Shown piece by piece: positions 12,493 to 23,939 of a stretch of 64,000 nt of DNA (positions within the stretch are counted from its first letter, which is position 1; each line of letters starts with the position of its first letter). Under the pieces are notes generated by a model that was not told the origin of the DNA, ran no database searches, and worked only from the letters and a program-made list of their open reading frames with translations. The stretch is from contig BSYO01000006.1 in NCBI GenBank assembly GCA_033239525.1, positions 13,531,319 to 13,595,318 of the forward strand, in the 5' to 3' direction. The position numbers were made by a program, and so were the translations under genes. Origin of the DNA: Nepenthes gracilis. Taxonomy: Eukaryota > Streptophyta > Magnoliopsida > Caryophyllales > Nepenthaceae.

Positions 12493-12506
12493 GTCCTAAT
12501 AACGCC

Positions 12507-13565
12507 ACAATGGAGAAGCTCGTTGTTGCCCGTATTTGTATTGAAATCGCGGCAGAGGCGGCTTTGCCCTCAAGGATTATCTTGAATTCGCCCTATTCCA
12601 AGGCTGTAGTGGATGTCGAATACGCATGGAAGCCGTCTAAGTGTGGCCATTGTCAGTCAGTTTACGCAGGAGGCCCACTACATGACCCTAAAGTCTCGTT
12701 TCTTCGGCTCGCTCGCACCCCAAAGAAGAGTGCCAGTGCCTAAGTGCCGCCCCTTGCCCCGTCCCAGTCAAGGCTACCTTGAATATTAAAATTGAAATCC
12801 CCGATGCCTCCCCTCGCCCGTGCAGATCCGACTCTCGTAGATTGTGAGTTAATGTGTGGGGCGCCCGATCTAGGTGTCAACCGTGTTTCTGCCGATTGGG
12901 GCAATGCATCGAGACTCGCTGAATCAAGCCCAACTGGGCCGGTGATCCCATCCCAGTCAAGTGGTGGCGAGCTCAAGGAGGTAGCGCTTTGGCCGATTCC
13001 CGATTCCCCGCCTACCAATATTAGTTCAATGATTGGAGATCTGGGACAAGGATCGGATTATAAGTCGTGAGGGTTTGATCCTCCCGAGAAGGTCGATCTC
13101 GAACCCGACAACACGATGCCTATGGATGCTTTGATTGTTGAGACAGATCCAATGTTTCTGTGCTATCCAGTTGTTAAATGGGATGCTAATGAATTTCGAC
13201 TTCTTTTGCCGACTTCCCTCCCGAGCATAAGGACATTGTGCTTGATTTTTTGCACCGCGTTGGTATGATGTGTCCATTGAGTCCAAGCTTGAATTCAATT
13301 CAGCTTTCCGCTCGGACGTGGTCACACATGCGAGTTTTCCCAGAGCTCTCTCGATGCACTTGTCGTGTGACTGCCGAAGCCTCCAAGACTTTCATAGCTT
13401 CTTTGTCTCCTGTTGACGAAAGGTTAATATTTGGAAGTCTGTCAACTCTGTTAAAAACAAAGACATGCTTCCCGGTATCTCAATATAGCAACCTGGCTGA
13501 TCTATTAGTCGGTCTCTGTGGCGATACTTCTTCGTTCTCACCGATGGGTCAGATCGACGAGTATT
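12507..13565 (+). pseudogene. ORF1 second half with zinc-knuckle-like and C-terminal domains
   Basis: It continues the ORF1 split at 10264. MEKLVVARICIE leads into VEYAWKPSKCGHCQSVYAG, with a C-x2-C reminiscent of the CCHC knuckle of plant ORF1 proteins but without a convincing full set. After a poorly conserved linker, VETDPMF (about 13137) opens an unrecognised C-terminal domain ending in SQYSNLADLLVGLCGDTSS (about 13480-13535). The same domain occurs at 42940-43330 and 55730-56150. Frameshifts at several places. Confidence 0.7.
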
Positions 13566-14204
13566 TGAAATGGGTGATTGTCAGGCTGAATACTGGATCA
13601 CCATGTCTGGGATCCCAGTTGAATACTGAACCCCGCTGGGATTAAGCTGGATCACGAGTGCGGTTGGCAAACCTCTCTATTTAGACCCTGTCACTGAAAA
13701 ACTCGAACGATTGGGTTTCGAGGGTTTGTGTTGAAATGAGGGTCAATGCCCCTCGGCCGGAATCTGTAAAGGTTCATGCTAGAGGCTGCGCCGAACATCC
13801 GACTAATCATCTATGCGAAATCAAATTTGAGTACCAGCATAGGCCGACGCGCAGGGCCGCTCCTGAAAAGAGTAGGAATAAGAGTCACGCAATCAAAACT
13901 TCTTGGGTTCCTAAGCAGGCGATCATTTCTCGTGGTGTCCTCCCCCCCCGCTCCTCCTTGGATGTCTCCCCGTTCTAAATCTCCGGCCGCGGCGGCTCCC
14001 CTGACCATTGATATAGACCATAAGGCCATAACGACTTCTAACTCGTTTATGGCCTTACAGGAGGAAAATTTAAATGACCTGTCAGAAAGCCCTTTTGAAC
14101 ATGAACATCCTCCCAGTCACAATAGCTCTGCAAAGCCCCAAGACGAAGAAAGGGGGCACCCTATGCAGGAGCCGACACCCCAATCGAAGGCAACAAATGT
14201 ATGA
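13566..14204 (+). pseudogene. ORF1 fragment of the autonomous type
   Basis: Reading frames give GIPVEYWTPLG..SWIT, GKPLYLDP and RVCVEMRVNAPRPESVKVHA, then a linker with EKSRNKSHAIKTSWVPKQ. This matches the second half of ORF1 at 7140-7373 (minus) and about 33400-33700 (plus) rather than the upstream ORF1-only copy. The junction near 13566 falls inside unrelated ORF1 sequence without a visible poly(A), so it is a rearrangement or a truncated insertion. Confidence 0.65.
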
Positions 14205-14549
14205 TCTCACCGCAAATGTAAGGGACTCTAGCAACCAATCGTGCCCGCCAAAGACTTCAAAAGATTCTCACATAATAGTTCCAATCCAGAGCTACACGCA
14301 TCCCCAACCCGTATAACAGAGAGAACACACAGAAGAGGATCATCGTGAGACGGGCAAAGAAGACATACGATCAAGGCCGCATCCTTCGAAAAAGATTGAG
14401 CCGACAAAGCTACAGACAAAGATCGAAATCTAAACAAAATACTACACCAAAATCCTGTAGCCCACACCTTAGCGCACGCCAAGGGGTGAACCGAGGAGAA
14501 GAAAGAATCGGCCCAGAGAGCTATCGAGCCTCAGAGGAAGAAACTTGCC
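14205..14549 (-). other. T/G-type LINE 3'-region fragment
   Basis: C/A-rich on the plus strand, T/G-rich on the minus strand, with no coding match. I see no hairpin or tail inside it. It is bounded on the right by the tail of the LINE starting at 14550. Confidence 0.4.
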
Positions 14550-14690
14550 TTTTTTTTTGGTAAGTAAGTGATTTGGATTAATGGGAGAAAAAAATGTACA
14601 AGTAATGGTTTATCCCAAGTGTTTTTCCGACTTGGGGGTAAAACCATTAACTCCAGGGCTTGCCCCGAGCACATTGAAACAACGAGTGAA
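14550..14690 (-). other. LINE 3' hairpin and tail
   Basis: T-run 14550-14558, then GGTAAGTAAGT. The stem AATGGTTTATCCCAAGT (14604-14620) faces ACTTGGGGGTAAAACCATT (14630-14648) across the loop GTTTTTCCG. A GGGCTTGCCCCGAGC box follows at about 14657. Confidence 0.85.
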
Positions 14691-16223
14691 ACCAACCGAG
14701 AAACAAAAATGCTGGTAAACACTAAATACAATCAGAACGCTCCAACAACAGTAAAGCAATTCCAAAACAAAACATGCCAATCCAAAGGCAGAACCAAAAT
14801 TGGCATCAGGTAGAAACCAGCCATCCAGCTGTGATTCCGCTCCATCATCTGCATCATCAGAGAACTAAAATTGAGACGCAGACCGGCAAACCACTTAGCC
14901 ACTGGGTTCGTGACTCGACATCAGCAAGCAGTGCGTTAAGGAGAGAGCCAGCGACTTCATCAAAGAAGGGCAAAGCCGCCACAAAGTTTTATTATCAAAG
15001 ATAGCAAATGCACTTAGCAAATGAGAGCAAAGGCAAACGCCATGCCCTCATGAACTCAAAATCAACCTCAGCCGCCTTCCAAATCCATCGCAAAAACAGC
15101 GCAGCCACATCCACACACATTTGCGTAATCAAGACTTCCAACCACTCAAAGACACAAAGGGTCACAAAAACACACCGGTTATCACAGGCGTAAGATCAGC
15201 AAGCAGATCCTTCTCGAACTAGGCGCGGTGCACCGCCAATCAAAAGACAATAAGAAAAACCTTAGAGGACAAAAAACCACAAAACACATGTGATCAAAAA
15301 GATGCAACACAACCAGAGACCGCACTCCAAACAAAGAATGAACATCCAACGACAAAAAGCCATCACTTATATTCGATCCGCCAACATCGCTAGACCGGAA
15401 CATCGCTGCTCCTGAAATACATCCGTAATCGCTGCATTAACATCAAAACCATGCTGCTTCGAAGGAAATGTACATTTACCGACAGCAGCACAAAGTTGTA
15501 GTGGATTCTAACTTTACATGTCAAAGAAAACACATGGGGGCCGCAATCACAACAACCAGCAGAAAAAGAACCATCCCACCCCCTTCATAAACATCAGCAA
15601 TCGAACAGCTTAAAAAACAACATGAAGAGCATGCCCTCCATCAAGCCGAGCTACATCGCTTACGCCATCACCAACAACACCACAGTGGTCATTTCCAAAG
15701 AAGAGAACTCAGCAAACTACTACCTTTAGCAACCGCATCCAGCCATAGCTTCATCACTCTCCTTCGAGTTATAGATGAAGGTAGCAAAGAGATGGATCCA
15801 AAAAGCATCGCTAGCAAGCCCTATCAATTGAAAAATCAAGTCACCAAAAACAGCCTCCCACCAGCCACACCCAAACAGAGCCACGCGCCCAAGAGCCTAA
15901 AACCGTATCACCTTCCACAGCCAAGCATCGCCACTACGCGGGATGCCTCCCCACATGTCCAAGAAGAGAAGATACCATAGCATCAAAGATAGGTAAAACA
16001 ACAAACAATCCACCTAAATCCAATCTGCTCCGTGAGAAAAAACACCGCATCCAGGGGGAACAAGACAAACAGAACCAAAACTAGCTAGCCCAAGACGCCT
16101 CATCTCACAACTTAATAATCGTGAAAACCGGTGATGAACTACAATCGCCAATTTGTACATGCATCATAATATAGCTATAGCATATTTGATTTACAGAGAC
16201 CACCATCCGAAACAACACCATTC
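14691..16223 (-). other. T/G-rich 3' UTR, outer part
   Basis: 1.5 kb of non-coding, strand-asymmetric sequence belonging to the LINE at 14550-23330. Short open frames exist on both strands but none is recognisable. It ends where the element at 16224 is inserted. Confidence 0.55.
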
Positions 16224-16489
16224 TTTTTTTTTGCAAGTAATTAATTGTATTAAAATAAATTAAAATGTACAGAGAATGTGTTTTTTTTTCAAGTGTTTTG
16301 GCCGACTAGGAAAAAGACACATAGGAAAAAAAAAGGGGGAACCCCAAAATACATGACACAAGTCATAGAGGTCGACCGACCAGATTGCGTAAAATCACCC
16401 CGCTACGCACCACCAAGGAGACAAAAATATTCCAAACTAAAGAAGCACACCGGCAAATATCCCATCAGCCTAAATGTACTCCTGAGAAA

Positions 16490-17060
16490 GTGCACTCCGG
16501 AATAGTACTTCAAAGAATATCCACTCCGGAAAATTCCACTCCAGAAAACTTCGAATAATGCACTTCAAAGAAAAGTGCACCCCGCAAAGAAGAACTCCAA
16601 GAAGATCCACTACGGAAAACTCCTGACGCTTGTACTTCAAAGAAAAAGGAACTCCTAAAATAATCCTTCCGATTTTAGCACTGAAGATTGCACTTCAGCA
16701 GAAAAGAACTCGAAAAAATGCACTGCAAAAAGAATTCCAAAGAAATTTCACCCCTGAAAACATCTCACCGAGAAAATGTATTCAAAAAATGCACTCCAGC
16801 AGATAAAGAGCTCCGTGAGAAGGGCATGCCGGAGCTCCTAAAAGATCGCAGGAGGTCACTCCTAATAGATCACTCCACTCCGTCCTACTACTCCGGAAGA
16901 TTGCGTCAAAGCAGAAAGAACTCAAAAATGCACTCCTAAAAAAGAACTCCAATAATTTCACTGGAAAACATCACACCAAAAAAATAAACACCGAAAAAAT
17001 GCACTCCAGCAGATAAAGAGCTCCAGAAGAGGGCAAGCCGGAACCCCTTTTTTTTTTTGA
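16490..17060 (-). repeat. Degenerate GCACTCCGG minisatellite
   Basis: Many copies of a short unit around GCACTCC(G/A)GNAAA with irregular spacing, between the ORF2 fragment and the LINE 3' tail. The same type of array occupies the same position in the element 55026-56709. No spacers of uniform length, so not a CRISPR array. Confidence 0.75.
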
Positions 17061-17500
17061 AGAAGAAGAAGATCGAAAAACACAGGAGCTGCGACACGGC
17101 ACTCCGGAAATCGGAGCTCGCAAAGGCGATACAAGAGCGCACAAGAACTCCAGAATCCGGTGAACAAAAGACCAAAAGCAAGCCCCCTTTTTCTTTTTTG
17201 GAAGAAGATCGAAAAACACAGGAGCTGCGACAAGGCACTCCGGAAACCGGAGTACGCGAAGGCGTTACAAGAGCGCACTAGAACTCCGTAGTTCGCGAAG
17301 GCGTCACAAGAGCGCACAAGAACTCCGAATTCCGGTGAACAAAAGACCAAAGGCAAGTCCCTTTTTTTTTTCGGAGAGGAGCCAAGGACCCTGGGGGCAA
17401 TGGCGCTCCGGAATCCGGAGTTCACAAGCGCTGAAACAAAGAGCTCCAGCGCCCAGTGGACCGGAGCACACAAATGCAAGTACAGATTTTTTTGTTTTTT
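17061..17500 (-). repeat. Tandem repeat with a 136-bp unit
   Basis: GAGCTGCGAC begins a unit at 17086 and again at 17222. Each unit contains CACTCCGGAA, GCGCACAAGAACTCC, a GGTGAACAAAAGACCAAA block and an A/T-rich end. A third, more divergent unit follows to about 17500. The repeats keep a 242-codon minus frame open (16958-17686), which I consider non-coding. Confidence 0.7.
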
Positions 17501-17561
17501 TTTTAAGTAAAAGAAGCTAAAGTCACAAAGTAAGGGAGCCCCGAACTGAGAACACAAGCGC

Positions 17562-19000
17562 TCAAATCCGGAGTCCACAAGTGCCGGATAGAAAGCGCAT
17601 AAATCGCCTCCGAAAACCGTGAGCTCCCAGAAGACAAAGAAATGTGGGATAGAATCCAAGATCAGACCGTAAGAGGGATGCTCCATCTATCGAAACGGTC
17701 CTCACATTGCGGGCGAGGAAAATGAGAGGATTCCAGGCTTCGAACAGCAGCCGTAATTTGATGGGCCACTGGATCATAAGGCACGCAGTTGTTCTTGAAG
17801 ACACGTTGGTTCCTCTCCTCCGCATGAAATAAACTGCTGGGCCGCAAGGGTGAGGCTAAGGAGCTGGCTTTAAGACTTTACCCTTCCAACGCTTAGCAGC
17901 CCACAAAACGCTGAGGACCAGAGAGAGGGTAGGGCCACCCGAGACTCCCCGGGAGCGCATGAGGCACTAGACAAAATGGAGGAGAAAGGACAATGAAGAA
18001 GAGGCTATGACTTTCACTATCATTAGAACAAAGAACACAAATTGGGGGAGATGTGAAGGCACCGGGCTGATCCGGTCCATGGTATTGAGCCCGAGACTAT
18101 AGCAAGCCAAAGAATAAAGGCATGAGTGGGGATGAACAGGGGGGTCCAAACAAGACAAGGCCACTCCACCACGCCATTAGGAGGATGGAAAATACTATAA
18201 GCGGATTTTGTAGTGAAAGAACCAGAGTGGTCAGGCGTCCAAAGGGCAAGGTCCTCAAGCGAGCTATCGTGAGGTAGGGGGCATATGTTCAGCAATATCC
18301 GCTACCTCCGTGTCAAATTAGTTGGGCCAGCACCAATCACCATTAGTGATGATGTTCTTAACTCTTGCATCCAGGGGCAAGCCAGTAACACATCTGATTC
18401 TCTCACTAGTCCGGTCACAGAGAGGGCCCAGAGGGTGCCAATGATCAAGCCAGAGGAAAGTGTCCGCCCCATCACCAATACGAAATCAGATTATGGGACG
18501 AAGAGCAGTCGGAGCTTCATGCTTTTTCTAGCTTCAAGGGGCTGAATCTGAAATTTTATGGTCCAAATGCAAACGATCTTGAGTCCGTGAATGTAACACC
18601 AAGAGACCCAAATGGAGGCAGGATCTTTGGTGATGATCCTCCGTAAGGACGACAAAGAAGGGCTTTGTTGGATGCTACCAGATTTTTAAAACCCAATCCC
18701 CCTTCATCTTTGGGGGAGCAAACATCCTTCCAGGCAACTTTAGCAGAGAATTTACCATCAAGGGAGCCATGCCACAGGAAGGAGCGGAGGGCTTTATTAA
18801 GGGTATCCTCACTAATAGCGCTGCAAAAGACCTCACTCTTATCTGGGTTGGGGGTAAGGCCGGACAGACAACTGAAGACAACACAACTCAAAATTGGACA
18901 TAAGAGCATTTCCTGGCTTCTATGCCAATCAGCCATAATCAGCCATAAGGACAAAGCAGATCGCACCAAGCCCCTAAAGAGAGCTTGTTCCACCACCGGC
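17562..19000 (-). pseudogene. ORF2 fragment (RT end to zf-RVT) of the second subfamily
   Basis: The minus strand gives LTPNPDKSEVFC and SFLWHGSLDGKFSAKVAWKD, PKDEGGLGFKNL (18556-18996), then SLEDLALWTPDHSGSFTTKS, FIPTHAFILWLAI and RCLHISPN (18023-18295), and weaker C-terminal sequence to about 17562. These are the RT tail, linker and zf-RVT region of L1 ORF2. FLWHGS instead of FLWNGS sets it apart from the main family. The catalytic RT core is missing through 5' truncation. Confidence 0.8.
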
Positions 19001-19010
19001 TATCAAGAAA

Positions 19011-19859
19011 TTACCCAATTCAACTACATATACATGCAGTGGAATTGGTAGGTAAGCTATAAACAAAATTATGAGGTAGCTATACACCAACGTCCCCAGT
19101 AACCATTTGTCCATCCAAGGAAACCCAGCCAGCTTCTAACTAACAGCAACAGCAACCAGCTTCAATCCTTCATCAAGAACCTCACACGCAACAAAATTCA
19201 ACACCGGGGCACACCAAAGTCCATCGCAGGCACCAGATCCTCCATCTCAAGCACAGATCACAGAAAGCCGGAGCCTAATACTATCAGTCCCGTATATAAC
19301 CCAAAGGTAGGCACCGACCACACCCCTAGAAACACAACTCACAAAGAATGCAGCAAGAGTCCCAACAGTGGAAGAAATGGGAGCAAAGAGTCAGCAGTAA
19401 GATAGGTGGAAAAAGTGCAAAAACCTTTCCTTTCTTTTTTCATCATTTTTCGCTTTTATTATTATTATTATAAGAGACACGAAGAAAATAAGGCGATCAC
19501 GCCAAAGCTAACAAAGAGAGCAGAGTACCAAAAAGAGCAGTATAATACCAAGAAACAAAACAAAGAGGCCAACAGCGAAAAAACAAGAACACCAGAGGGA
19601 CCAAAAGATGGAAGGCACTGAACTGCACTGGGAGCAATTGCAACAACCACCAATGAGGCTCAAACCCCAACGCCGCCTACCTACGAGAGCCACAAGAACA
19701 CAAAGACCACAAGACGCATATAAAATACCAAAAAATACGTAAAGAAGCATGAGAAGAGAAAGAAAACATAGATATATATAAGAATATCTATAAAGAATAT
19801 ATATATAGAAAGATTTTTTTTTCTCCTCTTTTATTTTCTTAAATGTTCCACCGTCACAA
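19011..19859 (-). other. Inner 3' UTR: T/G-rich part, TA-rich tract and A-rich block
   Basis: It continues the 3' UTR of the LINE at 14550-23330 after the nested element. 19011-19740 is C/A-rich on the plus strand and includes a (TTA)n stretch at 19454-19470. 19770-19806 is TA-rich. The T-run at 19812-19825 and AATGTTCC at about 19841 correspond to GGAACATT plus A-run just after ORF2, the arrangement also seen at 2841-2870 and 39390-39411. Confidence 0.55.
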
Positions 19860-22800
19860 CGAACGGTTAAGGAAACCGGCCAAAAGGCACAGAGGCCTTC
19901 AATTTGTCCCGAACCGCATTGGTTATCTCGAGGGCAACTGGGAAATATCTGAGGGGAAGATTTTTCAAAGGTCCGACTATTACGTTTTCCAAATAAAATA
20001 AGCAAGGGGCGGCAAGAGATGACGCTTGGAAACGGCGATAAGATTCCTACCTTTCCAAACATGAGCAGCCCAATTAATGTTATGGGACCACTCAGATTGG
20101 GCTACGTGGATACCAAAGAATTCGCTGGATATTGCTCCACACGAATCGAGAATGGGCATGAGAAAAAGATGTTCGTGATTTTCATCGTCCGAGTCACAAA
20201 GAGTGCATGTCTTGGAAAGGTTTGGAACACCACGGACACGATCGTTGGTATTTAACCCGCATTTGATAGCCAACCATAGAGTAAAGGCGTGAGCAGAATA
20301 TGGAAGGTGCCCCATACTAAGTTGGTCCACTCGGGCATTGGGCGGGTGGATAATGAGGTAGGCAGACTTAGTCGAAAAGATACCATTCGGGGCTCTCGCC
20401 CCATCTCAAGGAATATTTTTGTTCAATGTTGGGAAGATAATAGGCATGTTCTCGATTTAGATTAGAGACCTCCCGATCATACGGTTAAAGCAAGCCCAAA
20501 GGTCATTTCGATTATATGAGAGACCTTGAGTCCTAAGATAAGCCGGTGACCATACGAATACAATCCGTGCTAACCTTGCCGAGTGGGCCCATAGGCGCTA
20601 GTGGTCACGCCAAAGAAATGTATCGCCCCATCACCAATGATCTTAATAGAATGAGAGCACATGAAGGAACAGAGATTCATGATCTTTTTCCAACTCCATG
20701 GAGCTGAATCAAAGACTTTGAGAGTCCGGACATCGGTCTTTGATTCTAGTTTTGTGGATCCAGCCTGTGCCGACCGTGATCCTTGGACATGATACGCCAT
20801 AAGAGTTTACAAATGAGGGCTTTATTTTGAGCCTCGCAAATTCTCGATCTCACTTTACCTTCACTCTTTGGGAAACAAAATGTCAACCTGTGCTACTTTG
20901 GCATTAGCTTTTCCCATTGGTAGAGCCATTCCACGTAAAAACACCTCATAATGCAATCGATTTGATTTAGGATGGATTTGGGCAAGATGAAGATTGATGC
21001 CCAATAGAGGTGGACGGATTTCAGGATAGAGGCAAACAGCTGGGCATTTACCCCCGAAGGAGAGCCACTTATTCTTCCATGATTTGATGCGAGTAATTTT
21101 CTCATGGGGCATTGCAATCCCGAATCGAAAGCCTGAAGTAATCGAGGGACACCTAGGTACCTAATGGGAGTGAGCCCACTTTGAACCCCAAAATGTCAAA
21201 TTTCGAACGAGGGAAGGGTCTTTAGAGCATATGAAAGCCTCGCTCTTTTATTTATGTTCAAAAAGCCCAGAGCAATGAAATTCCTCGAGGCAATCCTTAA
21301 GAATCCGAATAGAGTAGGTATCAAGATGAGAGAAGAGGAGAAGGTCGTCAAGAAAGCAAGCATGACTGTATGAGTCGCCACAATTCTAATGAAATTTGAA
21401 ATTATCTTTCCTACGAGCTTGATTCAATAATCCCATTCAACACCTCCATCACTGACAAAAAGGTATGGAGAGATGGGATCGCTCTTGGCGGAGACCCTTG
21501 CCCCCTTGAAATATCCAACATTCCCCATTAATATTAACAGAGTACGAGGGGGTGGATATGCACGCCTAATCCAATTGACCATTTCGTGGGAATTTCATAA
21601 TGATCAGATAGAGATAATGAAATCCCAATGTACGCAGTCGTAGGCTTTCATGAGGTCAATTTTCATAGTACATCTGGTGGGTCCAGACTCGCATGATACT
21701 TATGGAGGAGCTCTGGGCCAAGAGGATGTTGTCACCGATATGACGCCAGCCACAAAAAGCCGCTTGACACTTATCAACCAGATAAGGTAATGTCATCTTA
21801 AGCCGATTTGCAATGATCTTCGATATAACTTTGTAGAAGACATTATAGCATGATATGGGACGGTAATCAGATACCAAACGAGGAGATTGGACCTTTGGGC
21901 TCAAGGTAATAATTGTCGAGTTCATTTGTTTGAGAAGCTTACCATGATTGAAGAAATCATGAATAGCTTCACAGACAGATGAGCCCACAATGTCCCATGA
22001 TTCCTTAAAAAAATTGGAACTGAAACCATCAGACCAGGGAAGCGGGAGAAGTCATCAATGGAAAAATCACTTTACTTGATCTCATCGCCGCCAACCGGCC
22101 AACAAGGGGCCCTGCGATTCAGAACAGTATGAAGGATGTAAGGGCGGAGCCGGTCTCGTCAACCGATCCATACGACGCCCGACCCAAGAATCTTACTGAA
22201 GTGATTCACAATCGATTTTGACATTTTCAACTCCAGCGGTAGGATTCTGGCATTATCAAGGAGGGAGATAATCCGATTCTTATTGCTGTTTCCATCAACT
22301 TGAAAAAAATTTATTGCATTGATCACTTTTGAGCCACCTTATCTTAGCTTTTTGCATGATAAGGTCGGCTTTTAGCCAAAGGCACGGTAAGCTCCCCTAT
22401 ACTGCTCCTCGCGATAACTCCCGAGGTTTGAATGAGATTGACTTTGAATAGCCTCAAGCCTGCTCTCGAGCGGATAACATCACCCTCATGGACATTGAGT
22501 TTTTCAAAGGATATTTTCACCTTCTTAAGTCGAGACACCAACTCCGAACATTGAGTTCCGCTAGTGTCGTCCCGACCAAGCATCTACCAAATGGAGAAAA
22601 TGAGGGATTTGGTGAGGAAGTTATTGAATCGAACATCCCATGTTTTCTAGGTAAATCGCCAAGGAAGAAGGATACAGGAGAGTGATCCAAAGTCTGGCCT
22701 AGGAAAAGGGCTTCGCCTCGAAATTGATCAAGCCAATGCCCATTGGCAACAACTCTATCAAGCTTTCTATAAATGCGAAGGATGAGTCCCGCCATCATTC

Positions 22801-23000
22801 CAGTATAGTGCATACCTTCGTGGCACACGTCAGCCAAGATCGCAATCCCTAAGACACATCAAGGTCGAGCTTTTGTTGTGCCAAACCCTCCAAAGGCCCT
22901 CGGGACGGATCTAACAACATGAAATCCCCAAGGGCGGCCTGTGGAGCTCGCCTGATGATTAGACATCGTCCAAGGCTATCCAAGAGGAGCCTACGGGAAC
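19860..23000 (-). pseudogene. LINE ORF2, EEP (partial) - RT - zf-RVT, decayed
   Basis: EEP: RKLDRVVANGHWLDQF and LDHSPVSF (22517-22837). RT: SDYRPISCYNVFYKVISKII and LVDKCQAAF (21656-21988); at the catalytic box the bases read as FLDD instead of FADD (about 21340-21360). Linker: WLSFGGKC (20861-21112). zf-RVT: AHAFTLWLAI and CTLCDSDDENHEHLF (19980-20330). The end reads AVRDKLKASVPFGRFP then stop near 19870. Several frameshifts separate the blocks. Confidence 0.85.
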
Positions 23001-23330
23001 TTTCAGAATTAGCAAAGAGCTTGCCGACGACGACAATCTGATACAGCAAAGAATCATTCTTAACGGACAATGGTGGGAGTATCGGACGGAGCTCACAGCC
23101 ACAGTCGAAGCCGCAGAGGACACCGATGAAGCCAGATCTGAAAAGGAAGAGAGCTGGAGTCAAAAAATAGGAGGCAACCGGGCAGAGCAACCAGGAGACC
23201 AGCCGTGGCCGGCTCCGGCGTCGCCCGGCCAAAGGAGGAGCGTCGCTGAAAAACAAGTTCAAATTTCAATATGAAATTTGAAAAGAAGAGAGAAGCTAGA
23301 GCTTCTCTCTCTAACGCCCCCTTCTCTCAC
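23001..23330 (-). promoter_or_regulatory. Non-autonomous-type LINE 5' UTR fused to ORF2
   Basis: The perfect hairpin AGAGAGAAGC (23287-23296) / GCTTCTCTCT (23301-23310) has a 4-nt loop. It is followed on the minus strand by AAATTT-rich sequence, GACGCTCCTCC and the CCGGCC-type GC box (about 23196-23232). This is the 5' end of the RT-less and ORF-less copies (53052-53075, 12448-12461), here joined near 23001 to EEP sequence with ORF1 skipped. Confidence 0.65.
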
Positions 23331-23939
23331 GCCTAAAATCAGCAACTGGCATAATGAAATGGCCATGGTTGTTGATGTAGAGTAGCTACTGAGGCCGGCA
23401 ATATCATGTGAATGGTCGCTCAACTAACTGCAGAGCACTGTAAAGAATATGCCTCGCTTCAACAGAGGGAACGCCAGTCCAAATACCGAGGAAACCTATG
23501 AGAGAATACCTCTCTGTCTCTCTCACTAGGATTCTATCTGGCGCTGCCGCCGGTGTAGCTGACCTCCCTAGGTCACCGGCCTTTTGAAGTTTGCAGACGC
23601 CCCTGATTGGATGAGCTCTACTCATCTATTGGCTCATACCTCCACCCCCTTTCCTATTTTGCATAGAAATTCCCCGCCCCTCAACTGGTCCAGATGCAAA
23701 TTTCTTAGTGAATATGAGGGCTTTGGGCTTCGACAAATGTCACCCGCTGGCACAGTCCACTTCTCGTTCTCCTCCTGCTAGTCCCGATGACCAGTGTAGA
23801 AGCTTGCTGCGCTCTGTTTCCCTCCGTTCCTGCTGCCGGTCCTATTATTTTGGATGTGATTCCTGATGAGGTTTAGGTAAGCCCTGCCATTGCCCCTGTT
23901 GCTGGTTCGCTGTAACTTTTGATATTGTACAGACCAATG

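Larger units (their letters stand above)
9451..13565 (+). mobile_element. ORF1-only LINE, interrupted by an ORF-less copy
   Basis: It starts with the non-autonomous 5' module (AGAGAAG..CTTCTCT hairpin at about 9455-9478 followed by AAATTT-rich sequence). It encodes ORF1 as far as its C-terminal domain and is split by the minus element 10265-12492. Removing that insertion leaves about 1.87 kb. Its 3' part is replaced near 13566 by an ORF1 segment of the autonomous type, so the 3' end is lost. Confidence 0.65.
16224..19010 (-). mobile_element. Second-subfamily LINE, 5'-truncated in RT, with 3' minisatellite
   Basis: The tail is TTAATTACTTGC(A)n, seen here as a T-run at 16224-16232 followed by GCAAGTAATTAATTG. 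This tail subtype recurs at 63834. Inward are a decayed hairpin, about 1.1 kb of GCACTCCGG-type repeats and an ORF2 fragment starting inside RT. The right border (about 19010) is set where C/A-rich 3' UTR of the outer LINE resumes. No convincing TSD was found. Confidence 0.65.
14550..23330 (-). mobile_element. Autonomous-type LINE, split by a second LINE and with a chimeric 5' end
   Basis: On the minus strand: 5' hairpin and GC box (23330-23001), EEP from mid-domain, RT, zf-RVT (to about 19860), A-rich block, TA-rich tract (19740-19806), T/G-rich 3' UTR (19740-19011 and 16223-14690), hairpin and tail (14550-14690). The 3' UTR is split by the element 16224-19010. Removing that leaves 2.4 kb of T/G-rich 3' UTR, the same as in 145-8585. 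ORF1 and the start of the EEP domain are missing. No TSD was found. Confidence 0.65.

Noticed and set aside
16958..17686. A 242-codon open frame on the minus strand that could be taken for a membrane protein gene
   Set aside because: It is generated by a tandem repeat (136-bp unit) in a LINE 3' region, has repeated LCFS/FWSSCAL/KKK blocks and no domain or start context.
16201..19030. A TSD for the second-subfamily LINE (AACAACACCATTC versus AAATTACCCAATTC)
   Set aside because: Too many mismatches for its length; could be chance.
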